Assembly: GCA_002389905.1 (NCBI GenBank)
Contig: DGRE01000021.1
Span: 1 to 25,715 of the forward strand
Direction of reading: 5' to 3'
DNA from: Hungatella sp. UBA4396
GTDB lineage: Bacteria > Bacillota > Clostridia > Lachnospirales > Lachnospiraceae
Length of the DNA: 25,715 nucleotides
Shown here one piece after another: positions 14,886 through 22,876 of the stretch. A program made the translations under genes and the position numbers. Position 1 is the first letter of the stretch; every line of letters starts with the position of its first letter. A model generated the notes under the pieces. It was given only the letters and a program-made list of their open reading frames with translations, had not been told where the DNA came from and searched no databases.

Positions 14886-15767
14886 TCAGGACCTTCCTGC
14901 AATTTCTCCGTACATTTCCGGCCTGCGGTCCCGGAACAGTCCCCAGTTTCTCCGTTCTGTCAACATCTCATCTAAGTCAAAGGCAGCCAGGATCACCCCT
15001 TCTTCCTCCCTGCCCATGGACCGGACTATGGCTCCGGTGCTGTCTGTAATAAAGGAAGAACCGTAAAATTTCAAAGAAGAGCTTTGGTTTCCATTTTCTG
15101 TACTGGGAGTGACAGCTTCCTCTCCAATCCGGTTGGCTGCTGCCACCGGAACGATATTAGAAGCAGAATGGCCCTGCATACAGCGCCTCCAGTGTTCCAT
15201 GCTGTCGCATTCCAATATAGGCTCGCTTCCAATGGCTGTTGGATATAAAATCAGCTCCGCCCCCTTTAAAGCAAGACATCTGGCCGTCTCAGGAAACCAC
15301 TGGTCCCAGCATATGCCGATTCCTATTTTTCCATATAAGGTGTCAAACACCTGAAAGCCCGTGTCCCCAGGGGTGAAATAAAACTTCTCCTGATAATAAT
15401 GGTCATCGGGAATATGAGTCTTTCTATATATTCCAATATTACTTCCGTCTGCATCCAGAACTGCCACCGAATTAAACATGGTATTTCCCGACTGCTCATA
15501 AAAGCTGATGGGAAGAACTACGGAAAGCTCTTTAGCGATTCCGGCAAAATGCCTTACCGCGTCGTTTTCCTCCGCCGTCTTTGCAAAGGGATAGTATTCG
15601 TATCTTCTCTCCTGACAGAAATAAGAGCGTTCAAACAGTTCGGGAAGGAGAATCACATTGGCCCCCTCCCCTGCTGCCTGCCGCACCAGCCGTTCCGCAT
15701 TTGCAATGTTCTTATTGATATCTTCACAGCACTTCATCTGAACTGCCGCCACTGTTACTTTTCTCAC
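14886..15767 (-). CDS. aguB: N-carbamoylputrescine amidase
   Basis: Nitrilase-superfamily enzyme that hydrolyses N-carbamoylputrescine to putrescine, CO2 and ammonia, the last step of the agmatine route. The Glu-Lys-Cys triad is visible: LLPELFE (Glu about 43), YRKTHIPD (Lys about 118) and GICWDQWFPE (Cys about 155). EHWRRCMQGHSASNIVPVAAANR is characteristic of the plant/bacterial AguB type. An upstream ATG (15872) would place 35 residues inside aguA. GTG 15767 overlaps the aguA stop as GTGA and follows AAAGGAGAAATTCA, so translation is coupled; length is then 293, normal. It is the last gene of the polyamine operon. A weak hairpin and a T6 run follow the stop. Confidence 0.95.
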   Translation of the reverse strand: MRKVTVAAVQMKCCEDINKNIANAERLVRQAAGEGANVILLPELFERSYFCQERRYEYYPFAKTAEENDAVRHFAGIAKELSVVLPISFYEQSGNTMFNSVAVLDADGSNIGIYRKTHIPDDHYYQEKFYFTPGDTGFQVFDTLYGKIGIGICWDQWFPETARCLALKGAELILYPTAIGSEPILECDSMEHWRRCMQGHSASNIVPVAAANRIGEEAVTPSTENGNQSSSLKFYGSSFITDSTGAIVRSMGREEEGVILAAFDLDEMLTERRNWGLFRDRRPEMYGEIAGRS

Positions 15768-16876
15768 TGAATTTCTCCTTTTGGAATCTGCTGCGTAATG
15801 CAGTGAATATTGCCGCCTCCAACAATAATGTCCCTTGCATAGACCGGATAAATGTTCCGCTCCGGGAAACATTCCTTTAATATCCTCACTGCCTCTCCGT
15901 CATGCTCATCTCCAAACTGAGGGACAATCACGCCTCCGTTGGATATATAAAAATTCACATAACTGGCAGCCAGACGCTCTCCTGCCTCCCTTTCATCCTC
16001 TCCTGCCTCAAAAACAAAGCCGGAAAGCTCTTCTTCCCTGATACAAACCGGATTCTTTGGAATGGGAAGCTTGTGGATTTTAAAATGCCGTCCTGCTGCG
16101 TCTGTTTCTTCTTCCAACAGCTTTAAGTCAGCCAGGGACATTTCATACTGAGGATCATTCTCATCGTCGGTCCAGGCCAGCACCACCTCACCGGGACGGA
16201 TAAATGCACATACATTATCCACATGTTCATTAGTCTCGTCCTGATAAATCCCGTGTTTCAGCCAGATAACCTTTTTTGCTCCCAGATAAGCTTTTAACTG
16301 CTCTTCAATCTGAGTCTTGATAAGGGAAGGATTTCTCCCGGGGCTTAACAGACAGGCTTCCGTCACCAGCAAAGTCCCCTCTCCATCAGAATGAATGGAG
16401 CCGCCCTCCAGAACAAAGTGTTTGGCATCGTAAACCGGATATCCGAACCGTTCACAGAACCGCCCGGCAACCAGATCATCCTGATCCCATTCCTGATACA
16501 ATCCGTCTTCGGTTCCGCCCCATGCATTAAACTGCCAGTCAATTCCCCGGACCTCTCCATGACCGTTGACCACAAAGGTGGGACCAACATCCCTGGCCCA
16601 GGCATCGTCCGATTCCATTTCCACCACTTCAATGCGCTCAGAAAGCATTTCCCTGGCATTTTCTGCAACATCAGGCTCTGCCAGCATGATCACGGATTCG
16701 CTGTCTGCAATGGCCTCTGCAATCTGTACAAATGCCTTTCTGGCTTCCTTTGCCCCAAAGGGCCAGGAACCGGGCCGCTTGGGCCAGATCATGATGCAGC
16801 CCCTGTGGGGCTCAAATTCTCCCGGCATATAAAATCCATCATCAGCCGGAAGTCTTTTCAATCTCTCCATTGTCAT
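15764..16876 (-). CDS. aguA: Agmatine deiminase
   Basis: Porphyromonas-type peptidylarginine deiminase family enzyme that converts agmatine to N-carbamoylputrescine and ammonia. Diagnostic parts are MPGEFEPHRGCIMIWP at the N-terminus, DDAWARDVGPTFVV (about 89-102), FNAWGG, the His-containing HGIYQDETNEHVDNVCAF (about 209-226), and the catalytic Cys in GGGNIHCITQQ (Cys about 359). 370 residues is typical. Two ATGs two codons apart (16876, 16870) are both possible: GGGCGGAG is nearer ideal spacing for the second. It ends in a 4-nt overlap with aguB and lies 81 nt after nspC. Confidence 0.95.
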   Translation of the reverse strand: MTMERLKRLPADDGFYMPGEFEPHRGCIMIWPKRPGSWPFGAKEARKAFVQIAEAIADSESVIMLAEPDVAENAREMLSERIEVVEMESDDAWARDVGPTFVVNGHGEVRGIDWQFNAWGGTEDGLYQEWDQDDLVAGRFCERFGYPVYDAKHFVLEGGSIHSDGEGTLLVTEACLLSPGRNPSLIKTQIEEQLKAYLGAKKVIWLKHGIYQDETNEHVDNVCAFIRPGEVVLAWTDDENDPQYEMSLADLKLLEEETDAAGRHFKIHKLPIPKNPVCIREEELSGFVFEAGEDEREAGERLAASYVNFYISNGGVIVPQFGDEHDGEAVRILKECFPERNIYPVYARDIIVGGGNIHCITQQIPKGEIQ

Positions 16877-16957
16877 TCTCCGCCCTTTCTATCCGCCCAG
16901 ACTCATGTCCGCCTGGAAACCAACTTAAACACTCATTTTCCTCAGCTTCACATTGGG

Positions 16958-18079
16958 CTAAGACAGCCTGTTCTTAAAATCTTCATACCTAAACTCTTTC
17001 ATCACCCGGCAGTCCCCAGCCTTGTCCATAACAGCAATGGAAGGCAAGGGCATACCGTTAAAAGTATTGTTTTTCACCATAGAATAAATAGCCATGTCCA
17101 TAAAATACAGCTTATCTCCCGGCTTTATCTCTCTGTCAAAAGAATAGTCGCCGATCACATCACCAGCCAGACAAGTGCAGGAAGAAAGCCGATAGGTAAA
17201 GTTTTTTTCTCCCGGCAAACCGCTGTCCTTTAAGGGAGGCCTGTAGGGCATTTCCAGCACATCAGGCATATGACAGGCGGCGGAAGCATCAAGGATCAGA
17301 GTTTTAATCCCGTTTTCCACCACATCCATCACCTCTGTCACCAGATAGCCGGCATTTAAAGCAATGGCCTCTCCCGGTTCTAAGTAGATGTGAAGACCGT
17401 ATTTCTCCTGGATCCTCTTAATACACTCTTCCAGCAGGCCGATATCATAATCCTCTCTGGTAATATGATGGCCTCCGCCCATATTCAGCCAGGATAAGCC
17501 ATGTAAATACTTCCCAAACTTCTCCTCCACCGCATCCAGAGTCTTTTTCAAATCATCTGCGTTCTGCTCACATAAAGTATGGAAATGCAGTCCCGAAATA
17601 TAAGGCAGCCATTCCTCCTTAAAATTAGCAAGAGTCACGCCCAGCCTGGACCCCGGTGCGCATGGATCGTAAATTTCATGACCTTCCTGGGTAGAACACT
17701 CCGGATTAATCCGAATTCCCACACTCACCCCATGGAGGCAGTCTTTAAACTTCTCAAACTGAGAAAAGGAGTTAAACACAATATGATCGCAAATCTTAAC
17801 CAGTTCATGAAAGTCCTCTTCCTTATAGGCCGGCGCAAAGACATGGTTTTCAAGCCCCATCTCCTCCCTGCCAAGGCGGGCTTCATAAAGGCCGCTGGCA
17901 GTGGTTCCGTCAAGATATTTTCCAATAAGGGGATACTGGGAAAAACAGGAGAACGCCTTTTGAGCCAGCAAAATGCTGCAGCCCGTATGTTCCCTGACTT
18001 CCTTTAAAATTTTTAAATTTTCCTCCAGCCTGCCTTCATCGACCACATAGCAGGGAGTCTTTAATTCCTCAATTTTCAT
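16958..18079 (-). CDS. nspC: Carboxynorspermidine/carboxyspermidine decarboxylase
   Basis: PLP enzyme of the alanine-racemase-fold decarboxylases that removes the carboxyl group of carboxyspermidine (or carboxynorspermidine) to give spermidine (or norspermidine). The PLP lysine is in ILLAQKAF (Lys about 41). GLHFHTLCEQ, LNMGGGHHITR and YLEPGEAI follow in family order, and the C-terminal active-site Cys is in ASAACHMPD. 373 residues is as expected. It starts 3 nt after the stop of the preceding dehydrogenase gene, so the two are coupled and form the usual synthase-decarboxylase pair. With putrescine made by the neighbours, spermidine is the expected product. Confidence 0.94.
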   Translation of the reverse strand: MKIEELKTPCYVVDEGRLEENLKILKEVREHTGCSILLAQKAFSCFSQYPLIGKYLDGTTASGLYEARLGREEMGLENHVFAPAYKEEDFHELVKICDHIVFNSFSQFEKFKDCLHGVSVGIRINPECSTQEGHEIYDPCAPGSRLGVTLANFKEEWLPYISGLHFHTLCEQNADDLKKTLDAVEEKFGKYLHGLSWLNMGGGHHITREDYDIGLLEECIKRIQEKYGLHIYLEPGEAIALNAGYLVTEVMDVVENGIKTLILDASAACHMPDVLEMPYRPPLKDSGLPGEKNFTYRLSSCTCLAGDVIGDYSFDREIKPGDKLYFMDMAIYSMVKNNTFNGMPLPSIAVMDKAGDCRVMKEFRYEDFKNRLS

Positions 18080-18082
18080 GCT

Positions 18083-19357
18083 TTATTCCTGTCTCCAAAC
18101 CTCTACGGTTTCCGGGTCCTCGCATACTACCCATGGAAGACCCCATTTGTTTAAAGCCTCCATATAGGGATCGGGATCAAACTCTTCCACATTGAACACG
18201 CCCGGCTTTTTCCAAGCGCCGGTCAGAACCATCATAGTGCCGATCATGGCCGGAACGCCTGTGGTATAAGAAATGGCCTGTGAGCCCACTTCTCTATAGC
18301 ACTCCTGATGGTCGCACACATTGTAAATGTAAATGGTTTTTTCCTTCCCATCCTTTACTCCCGTAAAAATGCAGCCAATATTGGTCTTTCCCACTGTTCT
18401 GGGGCCGAGGGAAGCAGGATCAGGCAACAAAGCCTTTAAAAACTGAATAGGAACGATTTCCTGTCCGTTAAATTCAATTGGAGTGGTAGAAAGCATTCCA
18501 ACATTTTCCAGACACTTCATGTGGGTTAAATAGCTCTGTCCAAAAGTCATGAAAAATCGTATTCTCTTCACTCCCGGAATGTTTTTAGCCAGGGACTCGA
18601 TTTCCTCATGATGCAGGAGATACATGTCCTTTTCTCCTACTTCAGGAAAATCATATCTGGACTTAAACTCTACCGGCTTTGTCTCAACCCATTTTCCATT
18701 CTCCCAATAGGAGCCGTTGGCAGATACTTCCCTTAAGTTAATCTCAGGGTTAAAGTTGGTTGCAAAGGGATAGCCGTGATCTCCCCCGTTGCAGTCTAAG
18801 ATATCAATGGTGTGAATCTCATCAAAATAATGCTTTAACGCATAAGCGGAAAATACGCTGGTCACTCCCGGATCAAAGCCGGTTCCAAGAAGAGCGGTAA
18901 TCCCTGCCTTTTCAAAGCGCTCCTTATAATCCCACTGCCAGGAATAATCAAAATAAGCAGTAAAGCCCAGCTCCTCACAGCGTTTCTCATAGATCTTTCT
19001 CCACTCAGGATCATCGGTATTTTCCGGCTCAAAGTTAGCCGTATCAACGTAATCCACTCCTGTCGCCAGGCAAGCCTCCATAATGGTCAGATCCTGATAA
19101 GGAAGGGCCACATTTAAAACTGCATCAGGGTTATACTCCTTAATCAGGGCAACCACCTCATCCACATGGTCTGCATCCACTTTTGCAGTCTCAATCCTGG
19201 TCTTTGTTGTTCCTTCCAGCTTACCCTTTAACTCATCACATTTTTCCTTGGTTCTGCTTGCGATACAGATGTCGGTAAACACCTCGCTGTTCTGGCAGCA
19301 CTTATGAATTGCCACAGAGGCAACACCACCGCATCCGATAATTAATAATCTGCTCAT
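18083..19357 (-). CDS. Carboxynorspermidine/carboxyspermidine synthase (saccharopine dehydrogenase family)
   Basis: NAD(P)H-dependent reductase that condenses L-aspartate semialdehyde with putrescine (or diaminopropane) to carboxyspermidine (or carboxynorspermidine). The N-terminal Rossmann fold begins at once with LLIIGCGGVASVAIHKC (about residues 4-20). The saccharopine-dehydrogenase-like region follows, with NVALPYQDLTIMEACLATGVDYVDTANFE (about 100-128) and LLGTGFDPGVTSVFSAY (about 178-194). The frame extends upstream to 19465 inside speE, but ATG 19357 overlaps the speE stop as ATGA and has AGGAGGAAAAAG in front; it gives 424 residues and starts at the Rossmann motif. Pairing with nspC separates it from lysine-pathway relatives. 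A carboxyaminopropylagmatine-type activity on agmatine is a less likely alternative. Confidence 0.9.
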   Translation of the reverse strand: MSRLLIIGCGGVASVAIHKCCQNSEVFTDICIASRTKEKCDELKGKLEGTTKTRIETAKVDADHVDEVVALIKEYNPDAVLNVALPYQDLTIMEACLATGVDYVDTANFEPENTDDPEWRKIYEKRCEELGFTAYFDYSWQWDYKERFEKAGITALLGTGFDPGVTSVFSAYALKHYFDEIHTIDILDCNGGDHGYPFATNFNPEINLREVSANGSYWENGKWVETKPVEFKSRYDFPEVGEKDMYLLHHEEIESLAKNIPGVKRIRFFMTFGQSYLTHMKCLENVGMLSTTPIEFNGQEIVPIQFLKALLPDPASLGPRTVGKTNIGCIFTGVKDGKEKTIYIYNVCDHQECYREVGSQAISYTTGVPAMIGTMMVLTGAWKKPGVFNVEEFDPDPYMEALNKWGLPWVVCEDPETVEVWRQE

Positions 19358-20211
19358 TCTTTTTCCTCCTCTTCCAATAAATCTTCCACATATTTTGGCA
19401 GCATAAAAGCTCCTGTGTGAAGATTGGCCGTATAATACCAGGTTTCTATATTTAATTTTTTCCAAGTTTCCGGTTTAAAATCATAAATGGGGTGATACTT
19501 TTTTGATGCAAAGCCAAATAGCCAGTAACCTGACGGGCAGGTGGGAATATGGGCCTGATAGACCCGGCTTATGGGGAAGGAACGGTATACCTTCCTGTGC
19601 ATGCTTCTGCAGGCCATCTCATCCTCATCGTAAAAGGGACTTCCATGCTGGTAGACCATGATTCCATCATCCTTAAGGGCCTTGTAACAGCTTCCGTAAA
19701 ATTCCTTGGTAAACAGCCCTTCCGTATGCCCAAAGGGGTCTGTGGAATCGTTGATGATCAGGTCATAGGCTTCCTTTTTGTTTCTCAGATACCGAAGCCC
19801 GTCATCGTAAAAGACCCGGACCCGCTTGTCCTCAAGTCCCTTTGCCACCTCTGGAAATATATCCCGGCACACATCCACAAACAGCTTATCCGTCTCCACC
19901 ACGTCAATGGATTCAATGGAAGGATACTGCAAAAGCTCCTTTGCCACGCCTCCGTCTCCCCCGCCGATGATCAGCACATTCTTCACATTGGGATGGACTG
20001 CCATGGGGACGTGGGTCACCATTTCATCATAGATAAATTCATCCTTTTCTGAAAAAACAATGTCCCCGTCCAGAGCCACAAATTTTCCAAACTCCTGGGA
20101 TTCAAACACATCAATCCTTTGATACTCGCTTTCACCGGAAAATAACTGTTTATCAATCCTTACCGAAAGCTTTACATTGGAAGTATGCAATTCAGAAAAC
20201 CATATCTCCAT
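19354..20211 (-). CDS. speE: Spermidine synthase (polyamine aminopropyltransferase)
   Basis: Transfers an aminopropyl group from decarboxylated S-adenosylmethionine to putrescine. An N-terminal beta domain (EIWFSELHTSNVKLSVRI, residues 2-19) precedes the Rossmann-like methyltransferase fold with the dcSAM loop LIIGGGDGGVAKE (about 80-92), VETDKLFVDVCR, the acidic YDDGLRYL, and the catalytic-Asp segment INDSTDPFGHTEGLF (about 153-167). 285 residues is normal. The usual Q-(T/S)-(D/E)-(N/S)-P segment here reads QHGSPF. AGGAGAGG lies 7 nt before the ATG, 24 nt after speA. No speD (the dcSAM source) is in the window, while the carboxyspermidine genes are next door, so its role needs explanation. 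Confidence 0.92.
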   Translation of the reverse strand: MEIWFSELHTSNVKLSVRIDKQLFSGESEYQRIDVFESQEFGKFVALDGDIVFSEKDEFIYDEMVTHVPMAVHPNVKNVLIIGGGDGGVAKELLQYPSIESIDVVETDKLFVDVCRDIFPEVAKGLEDKRVRVFYDDGLRYLRNKKEAYDLIINDSTDPFGHTEGLFTKEFYGSCYKALKDDGIMVYQHGSPFYDEDEMACRSMHRKVYRSFPISRVYQAHIPTCPSGYWLFGFASKKYHPIYDFKPETWKKLNIETWYYTANLHTGAFMLPKYVEDLLEEEEKE

Positions 20212-20235
20212 TTCTTTGCCCTCTCCTTCTTCCTC

Positions 20236-21687
20236 TTACTTTTTCAACACCATCAGATGCTCCACTGCCGGGTCCTCAGTTCCCTGCATGGAACAGCCCT
20301 TTTCCCTGGCATAGACGATGTATTCAACAATTTCCTCCGTAATCATTTCCCCCGGAGCCAGAATGGGAATTCCAGGCGGATAGCACATGACAAACTCCCC
20401 GCTGACCTCTCCTGCAGCTTCCCGTACCGGCAAAGATACCTTTTGAGAGTAAAATGCCTCCTGAGGGGAAATGACCACCTTAGGCGCTATGTACTCTCCA
20501 GAGAGCATTCCTGCCCTGTCCTTCTTATAAAGCCGCTCAATGTCCGCCAGAGCCCCCACAAGCCGTTCAATGTCCTGAATCCGGTCCCCAATGGAAATAT
20601 AGGCCAGAATGTTGCAGATATCCCCAAACTCGATCTGAATGTCATATTCATCCCGAAGGAGGTCATAAACCTCAATTCCCGCAAGGCCATTTCCCAGGGT
20701 GTAGACCGAAAGCTTTGTCACATCGTAATCAAAAATACTGGTTCCGTTGATCAAATCCCTTCCATAGGCATAGTATCCTCCGATGGAATTGATCTCCCCT
20801 CTGGCATATTCGGCCATTTCCGTCACCCTGGCAAAGGATTCCTCTCCCCTCAGGGCCAGATTCCTTCTGGATATATCCAGGCTTGATAACAGAAGATAAG
20901 AAGCGCTGGTAGTCTGGGTCAGGTTGATGATCTGGCGCACATAGTCCCCGTTTACCCCTTTATTTAAAAGGAGCAGAGAGCTTTGGGTCAGGCTTCCCCC
21001 TGACTTGTGCATGGAAATAGCCGCCATATCTGCTCCGGCTTCCATAGCAGAAACCGGAAGGTCTTTCCCGAAATAAAGGTGGGTTCCATGGGCCTCATCT
21101 GCCAGAACCTTCATCCCATGGGCATGTGCCAGCCGTACAATGGACCGGATATCAGAGCATATCCCGTAATAGGTAGGATTGTTGACAAATACAGCCACTG
21201 CATCAGGATTATCCTCAATGGCCTTTTCCACCTGGCTGATTTCCATTCCCAGGGAAATGCCCAGCATGCTGTTCACCTCCGGATTTACATAAACGGGAAC
21301 CGCACCACATAAGACAAGGGCATTGATGGCACTTTTATGGACATTTCTGGGGAGTATGATCTTATCCCCTGCCTTGCATACCGATAAAATCATGCTCTGA
21401 ACCGCCGACGTGGTCCCTCCCACCATCAAAAATGCATCAGCCGCACCAAACGCCTGAGCCGCCAGCTGTTCCGCATCCCTGATAACGGAAACCGGGTGGC
21501 ATAAGTTGTCAAGGGGCTTCATGGAGTTTACATCAAGTCCTACACACCGCTCCCCTAAAAGCTGGGCCAGTTCAGGATTTCCTCTCCCCCGCTTGTGCCC
21601 CGGCACATCAAAGGGAACCACTCTCTTTTTCCGGAATATTTCAAGAGCCTCATAAATGGGTGCCCTCTTTTGGTCTTCTCTGTTCAT
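20236..21687 (-). CDS. speA: Arginine decarboxylase, Orn/Lys/Arg decarboxylase fold I type
   Basis: PLP-dependent decarboxylase of fold type I, 483 residues, the size of Bacillus SpeA rather than the 700-residue enteric enzymes. Features in order: VPGHKRGRG (about 28-36), MVGGTTSAVQSMI (about 88-100), the cofactor-binding Asp in VLADEAHGTHLYFG (about 194-207), and the PLP lysine in SMHKSGGSLTQSS (Lys about 228). The C-terminal domain ends with CYPPGIPILAPGE. The sequence alone cannot exclude lysine or ornithine as substrate, but the downstream agmatine deiminase and carbamoylputrescine amidase make arginine to agmatine by far the best reading. It heads the polyamine operon; ATG with AAGGAG and AAGG sites upstream. 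A long structured leader with a terminator lies just upstream. Confidence 0.93.
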   Translation of the reverse strand: MNREDQKRAPIYEALEIFRKKRVVPFDVPGHKRGRGNPELAQLLGERCVGLDVNSMKPLDNLCHPVSVIRDAEQLAAQAFGAADAFLMVGGTTSAVQSMILSVCKAGDKIILPRNVHKSAINALVLCGAVPVYVNPEVNSMLGISLGMEISQVEKAIEDNPDAVAVFVNNPTYYGICSDIRSIVRLAHAHGMKVLADEAHGTHLYFGKDLPVSAMEAGADMAAISMHKSGGSLTQSSLLLLNKGVNGDYVRQIINLTQTTSASYLLLSSLDISRRNLALRGEESFARVTEMAEYARGEINSIGGYYAYGRDLINGTSIFDYDVTKLSVYTLGNGLAGIEVYDLLRDEYDIQIEFGDICNILAYISIGDRIQDIERLVGALADIERLYKKDRAGMLSGEYIAPKVVISPQEAFYSQKVSLPVREAAGEVSGEFVMCYPPGIPILAPGEMITEEIVEYIVYAREKGCSMQGTEDPAVEHLMVLKK

Positions 21688-21763
21688 ATGGCCTTCTACT
21701 TCTCCTTATCCTAAGATTATCCCTTCCCACATGCATATGGATCGGGGAATCATTTTTTCCAAT

Positions 21764-21795
21764 CAAAAAGGCAGGTGACATCACATCACCTGCCT
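21764..21795 (-). terminator. Perfect intrinsic terminator at the end of the speA leader RNA
   Basis: The minus strand reads AGGCAGGTGA (21786-21795), a 7-nt loop, TCACCTGCCT (21769-21778), then a run of T at 21764-21769. It stands about 80 nt before the speA ATG, so transcripts from the leader promoter must pass it to reach speA. Confidence 0.85.
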
Positions 21796-22085
21796 GTAAT
21801 TTCATGAATTAAATAACTACAAGGGCACTTTTCCCCTATTTCTTCATGACAATTATCATTTCCGTCTACATAGCAAATATATCGTCCCTGCTATTATTGA
21901 TCGTTTCACAAGATGATGTGCAATTGCACTGATTATTAAGTAATCAACTTATAAAATTTGAGCTTCTAACTCAATCAATAATGTGGTTTCCCACGCTCGG
22001 CAGCCGACCCGCCTGTCCGTCTGGGCTTAACTTCTCACGAAGTGGTCGATATTTGCATGAAAACGATAATGTCTCTTCATACTGG
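21769..22085 (-). ncRNA. Structured leader or stand-alone ncRNA upstream of speA
   Basis: A non-coding transcript of about 320 nt is bounded by a promoter and a perfect terminator. Nested long-range helices can be drawn. CCCC (22084-22087) pairs with GGGG (21833-21836). 22061-22073 pairs with 21848-21861. 22047-22059 pairs with 21869-21884, 8 continuous pairs GCAAATAT/ATATTTGC plus extensions. 21974-21982 pairs with 21893-21901, a perfect 9 bp. Inside are hairpins with GNRA-type loops: ACTTC-GTGA-GAAGT (22030-22043) and GTGG-GAAA-CCAC (21983-21994). There is also TCGG-CTG-CCGA (21997-22007) and the palindrome GTGCAATTGCAC. AGGCGGGT (22007-22014) can pair with the 3' arm of the terminator. I recognise no known riboswitch consensus. 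A known ncRNA class of similar size (for example raiA) is possible. Confidence 0.65.
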
Positions 22086-22090
22086 GGTAA

Positions 22091-22120
22091 AGAATAACAC
22101 AATCTGCAGATAAATGTCAA
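22091..22120 (-). promoter_or_regulatory. Promoter of the speA leader RNA
   Basis: The minus strand has a perfect TTGACA (22115-22120), 18 nt, then TATTCT (22091-22096). The predicted start falls at the CCCC that opens the structured RNA. Confidence 0.7.
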
Positions 22121-22211
22121 CAGATTTTTTTATAAAAAACAATTTTTTTGAAGCTTTATTCCGTTTTTCAGTCCCGCTGCTGTCTTGCAGGAGGGTATCT
22201 GGTTTACAGCA

Positions 22212-22247
22212 GAACAGCCGCCCCAAAAGCGGCGGCTGTTCATTTTT
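22212..22247. terminator. Strong hairpin after spoIIID
   Basis: GAACAGCCGCC (22212-22222) pairs with GGCGGCTGTTC (22231-22241), 11 bp with an 8-nt loop. The T tract (ATTTTTATT) is on the plus side. It is 12 nt beyond the spoIIID stop, so it probably ends that transcript although the minus-strand tract is poor. Confidence 0.6.
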
Positions 22248-22253
22248 ATTCTG

Positions 22254-22526
22254 TTAATTCCTTTTGCTGCACATCTGCAGCCGATGCTGGTATTTCTCTT
22301 TGGTGGCAAGGCCCCCCCGGATATGGCGTTCTGACTTGTTAATGTCGAGAATCACTCTGGCTCTTGCTGCCAGGGAGGGATTAATATGCTCCAGGCGGTC
22401 TGTTACATCTTTATGTACCGTGGATTTAGATATCCCAAACTTTTTTGCCGTCTGTCTCACGGTCGCATGGTAGTCTATGATGTAATTGGCGATAGCTACC
22501 GCCCGCTCTTCAATATATTCCTTCAA
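22254..22526 (-). CDS. spoIIID: Sporulation transcription regulator SpoIIID
   Basis: 90-residue DNA-binding regulator that acts in the mother cell after sigma-E to reshape the sporulation programme. The helix-turn-helix is TVRQTAKKFGISKSTVHKDV (about residues 22-41), preceded by the family opening YIEERAVAIANYIIDYHAT and followed by NPSLAARARVILDINKSERHIRGG, all diagnostic of SpoIIID. The start is TTG at 22526, 7 nt behind AGGGGGA; no ATG is suitably placed. A hairpin follows the stop. A weak sigma-E -10 (CATATGAT) is seen upstream but without a good -35. An imperfect 21-bp repeat unit lies 55 nt upstream. Confidence 0.96.
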   Translation of the reverse strand: MKEYIEERAVAIANYIIDYHATVRQTAKKFGISKSTVHKDVTDRLEHINPSLAARARVILDINKSERHIRGGLATKEKYQHRLQMCSKRN

Positions 22527-22580
22527 GAAAATCCCCCTGCTAGGACGTTTTTACCATCATATGCAAAGGACTTTTAAGTT

Positions 22581-22601
22581 AGTACCAAATCGGGCCACAT
22601 T
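22581..22601. repeat. Direct repeat copy 1 (partner at 23,800)
   Basis: A 21-bp unit beginning AGTACCAAATC and ending CCACATT, identical at 19 of 21 positions to 23,800-23,820. The two copies bracket the decayed PTS genes. Confidence 0.55.
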
Positions 22602-22639
22602 AACATGCCGCTTTGAAACAAAAGTTTTTATGCTCATTT

Positions 22640-22876
22640 TTATACCTGTCCGATGAATAATTTTCCGGCACCAGTATCCGCGGTTCCTTGCTTTCCGTCA
22701 ATATTTTCCGGAAAAGTCCCCACTCCCACAATGGCAGGAATACCAAGATTCTTAGCCAGTATGGCCATATGGGAACAGGAAGAACCCTTGGCCGTTACCA
22801 CAGCTTTTAATCTGGCTTTTCCCATTTCTGCAATTTCACTTGGAAAAAGCTCACTTGTGCATAAGATGACCTAGCC
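22640..22876 (-). pseudogene. Fragment of PTS enzyme I (PEP-utilising mobile/phosphohistidine domain)
   Basis: The frame opens without a start as VILCTSELFPSEIAEMG and continues VVTAKGSSCSHMAILAKNLG, IPAIVGVGTFPENIDG, ending at 22640. This matches the phosphohistidine domain of enzyme I, in which the His of the S-H-x-A-I-x-A segment is phosphorylated by PEP. About 75 of the usual 570 residues remain; the N-terminal HPr-binding part and the whole PEP-binding barrel are gone. Its upstream end runs straight into a PRD regulator remnant in another frame, pointing to a deletion that joined two genes. An ATG at 22825 gives a 61-residue ORF, but it would be only a piece of a domain. Confidence 0.75.

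Noticed and set aside
16391..17233. 280-residue open frame on the plus strand
   Set aside because: It lies antisense across aguA and the end of nspC, has no ribosome site and an unprotein-like composition; both genes beneath it are clear.
22020..22045. 5S rRNA-like phrase GAAGTTAAGCCC
   Set aside because: Only this short stretch matches; the surrounding helices and length do not fit 5S rRNA, and it belongs to the folded speA leader.
21764..22120. tmRNA, SRP RNA, RNase P RNA or 6S RNA
   Set aside because: None of the hallmark sequences of tmRNA, SRP or RNase P RNA was seen, and the multi-branched layout is not the single long rod of 6S RNA.
22148..22342. 64-residue plus-strand frame near the spoIIID end
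   Set aside because: It crosses the strong hairpin and runs antisense into spoIIID; no homology or ribosome site is recognisable.
22530..22570. Sigma-E promoter for spoIIID
   Set aside because: A CATATGAT -10 is present, but the sequence 14-15 nt upstream matches the -35 poorly, so it is not listed as a promoter.
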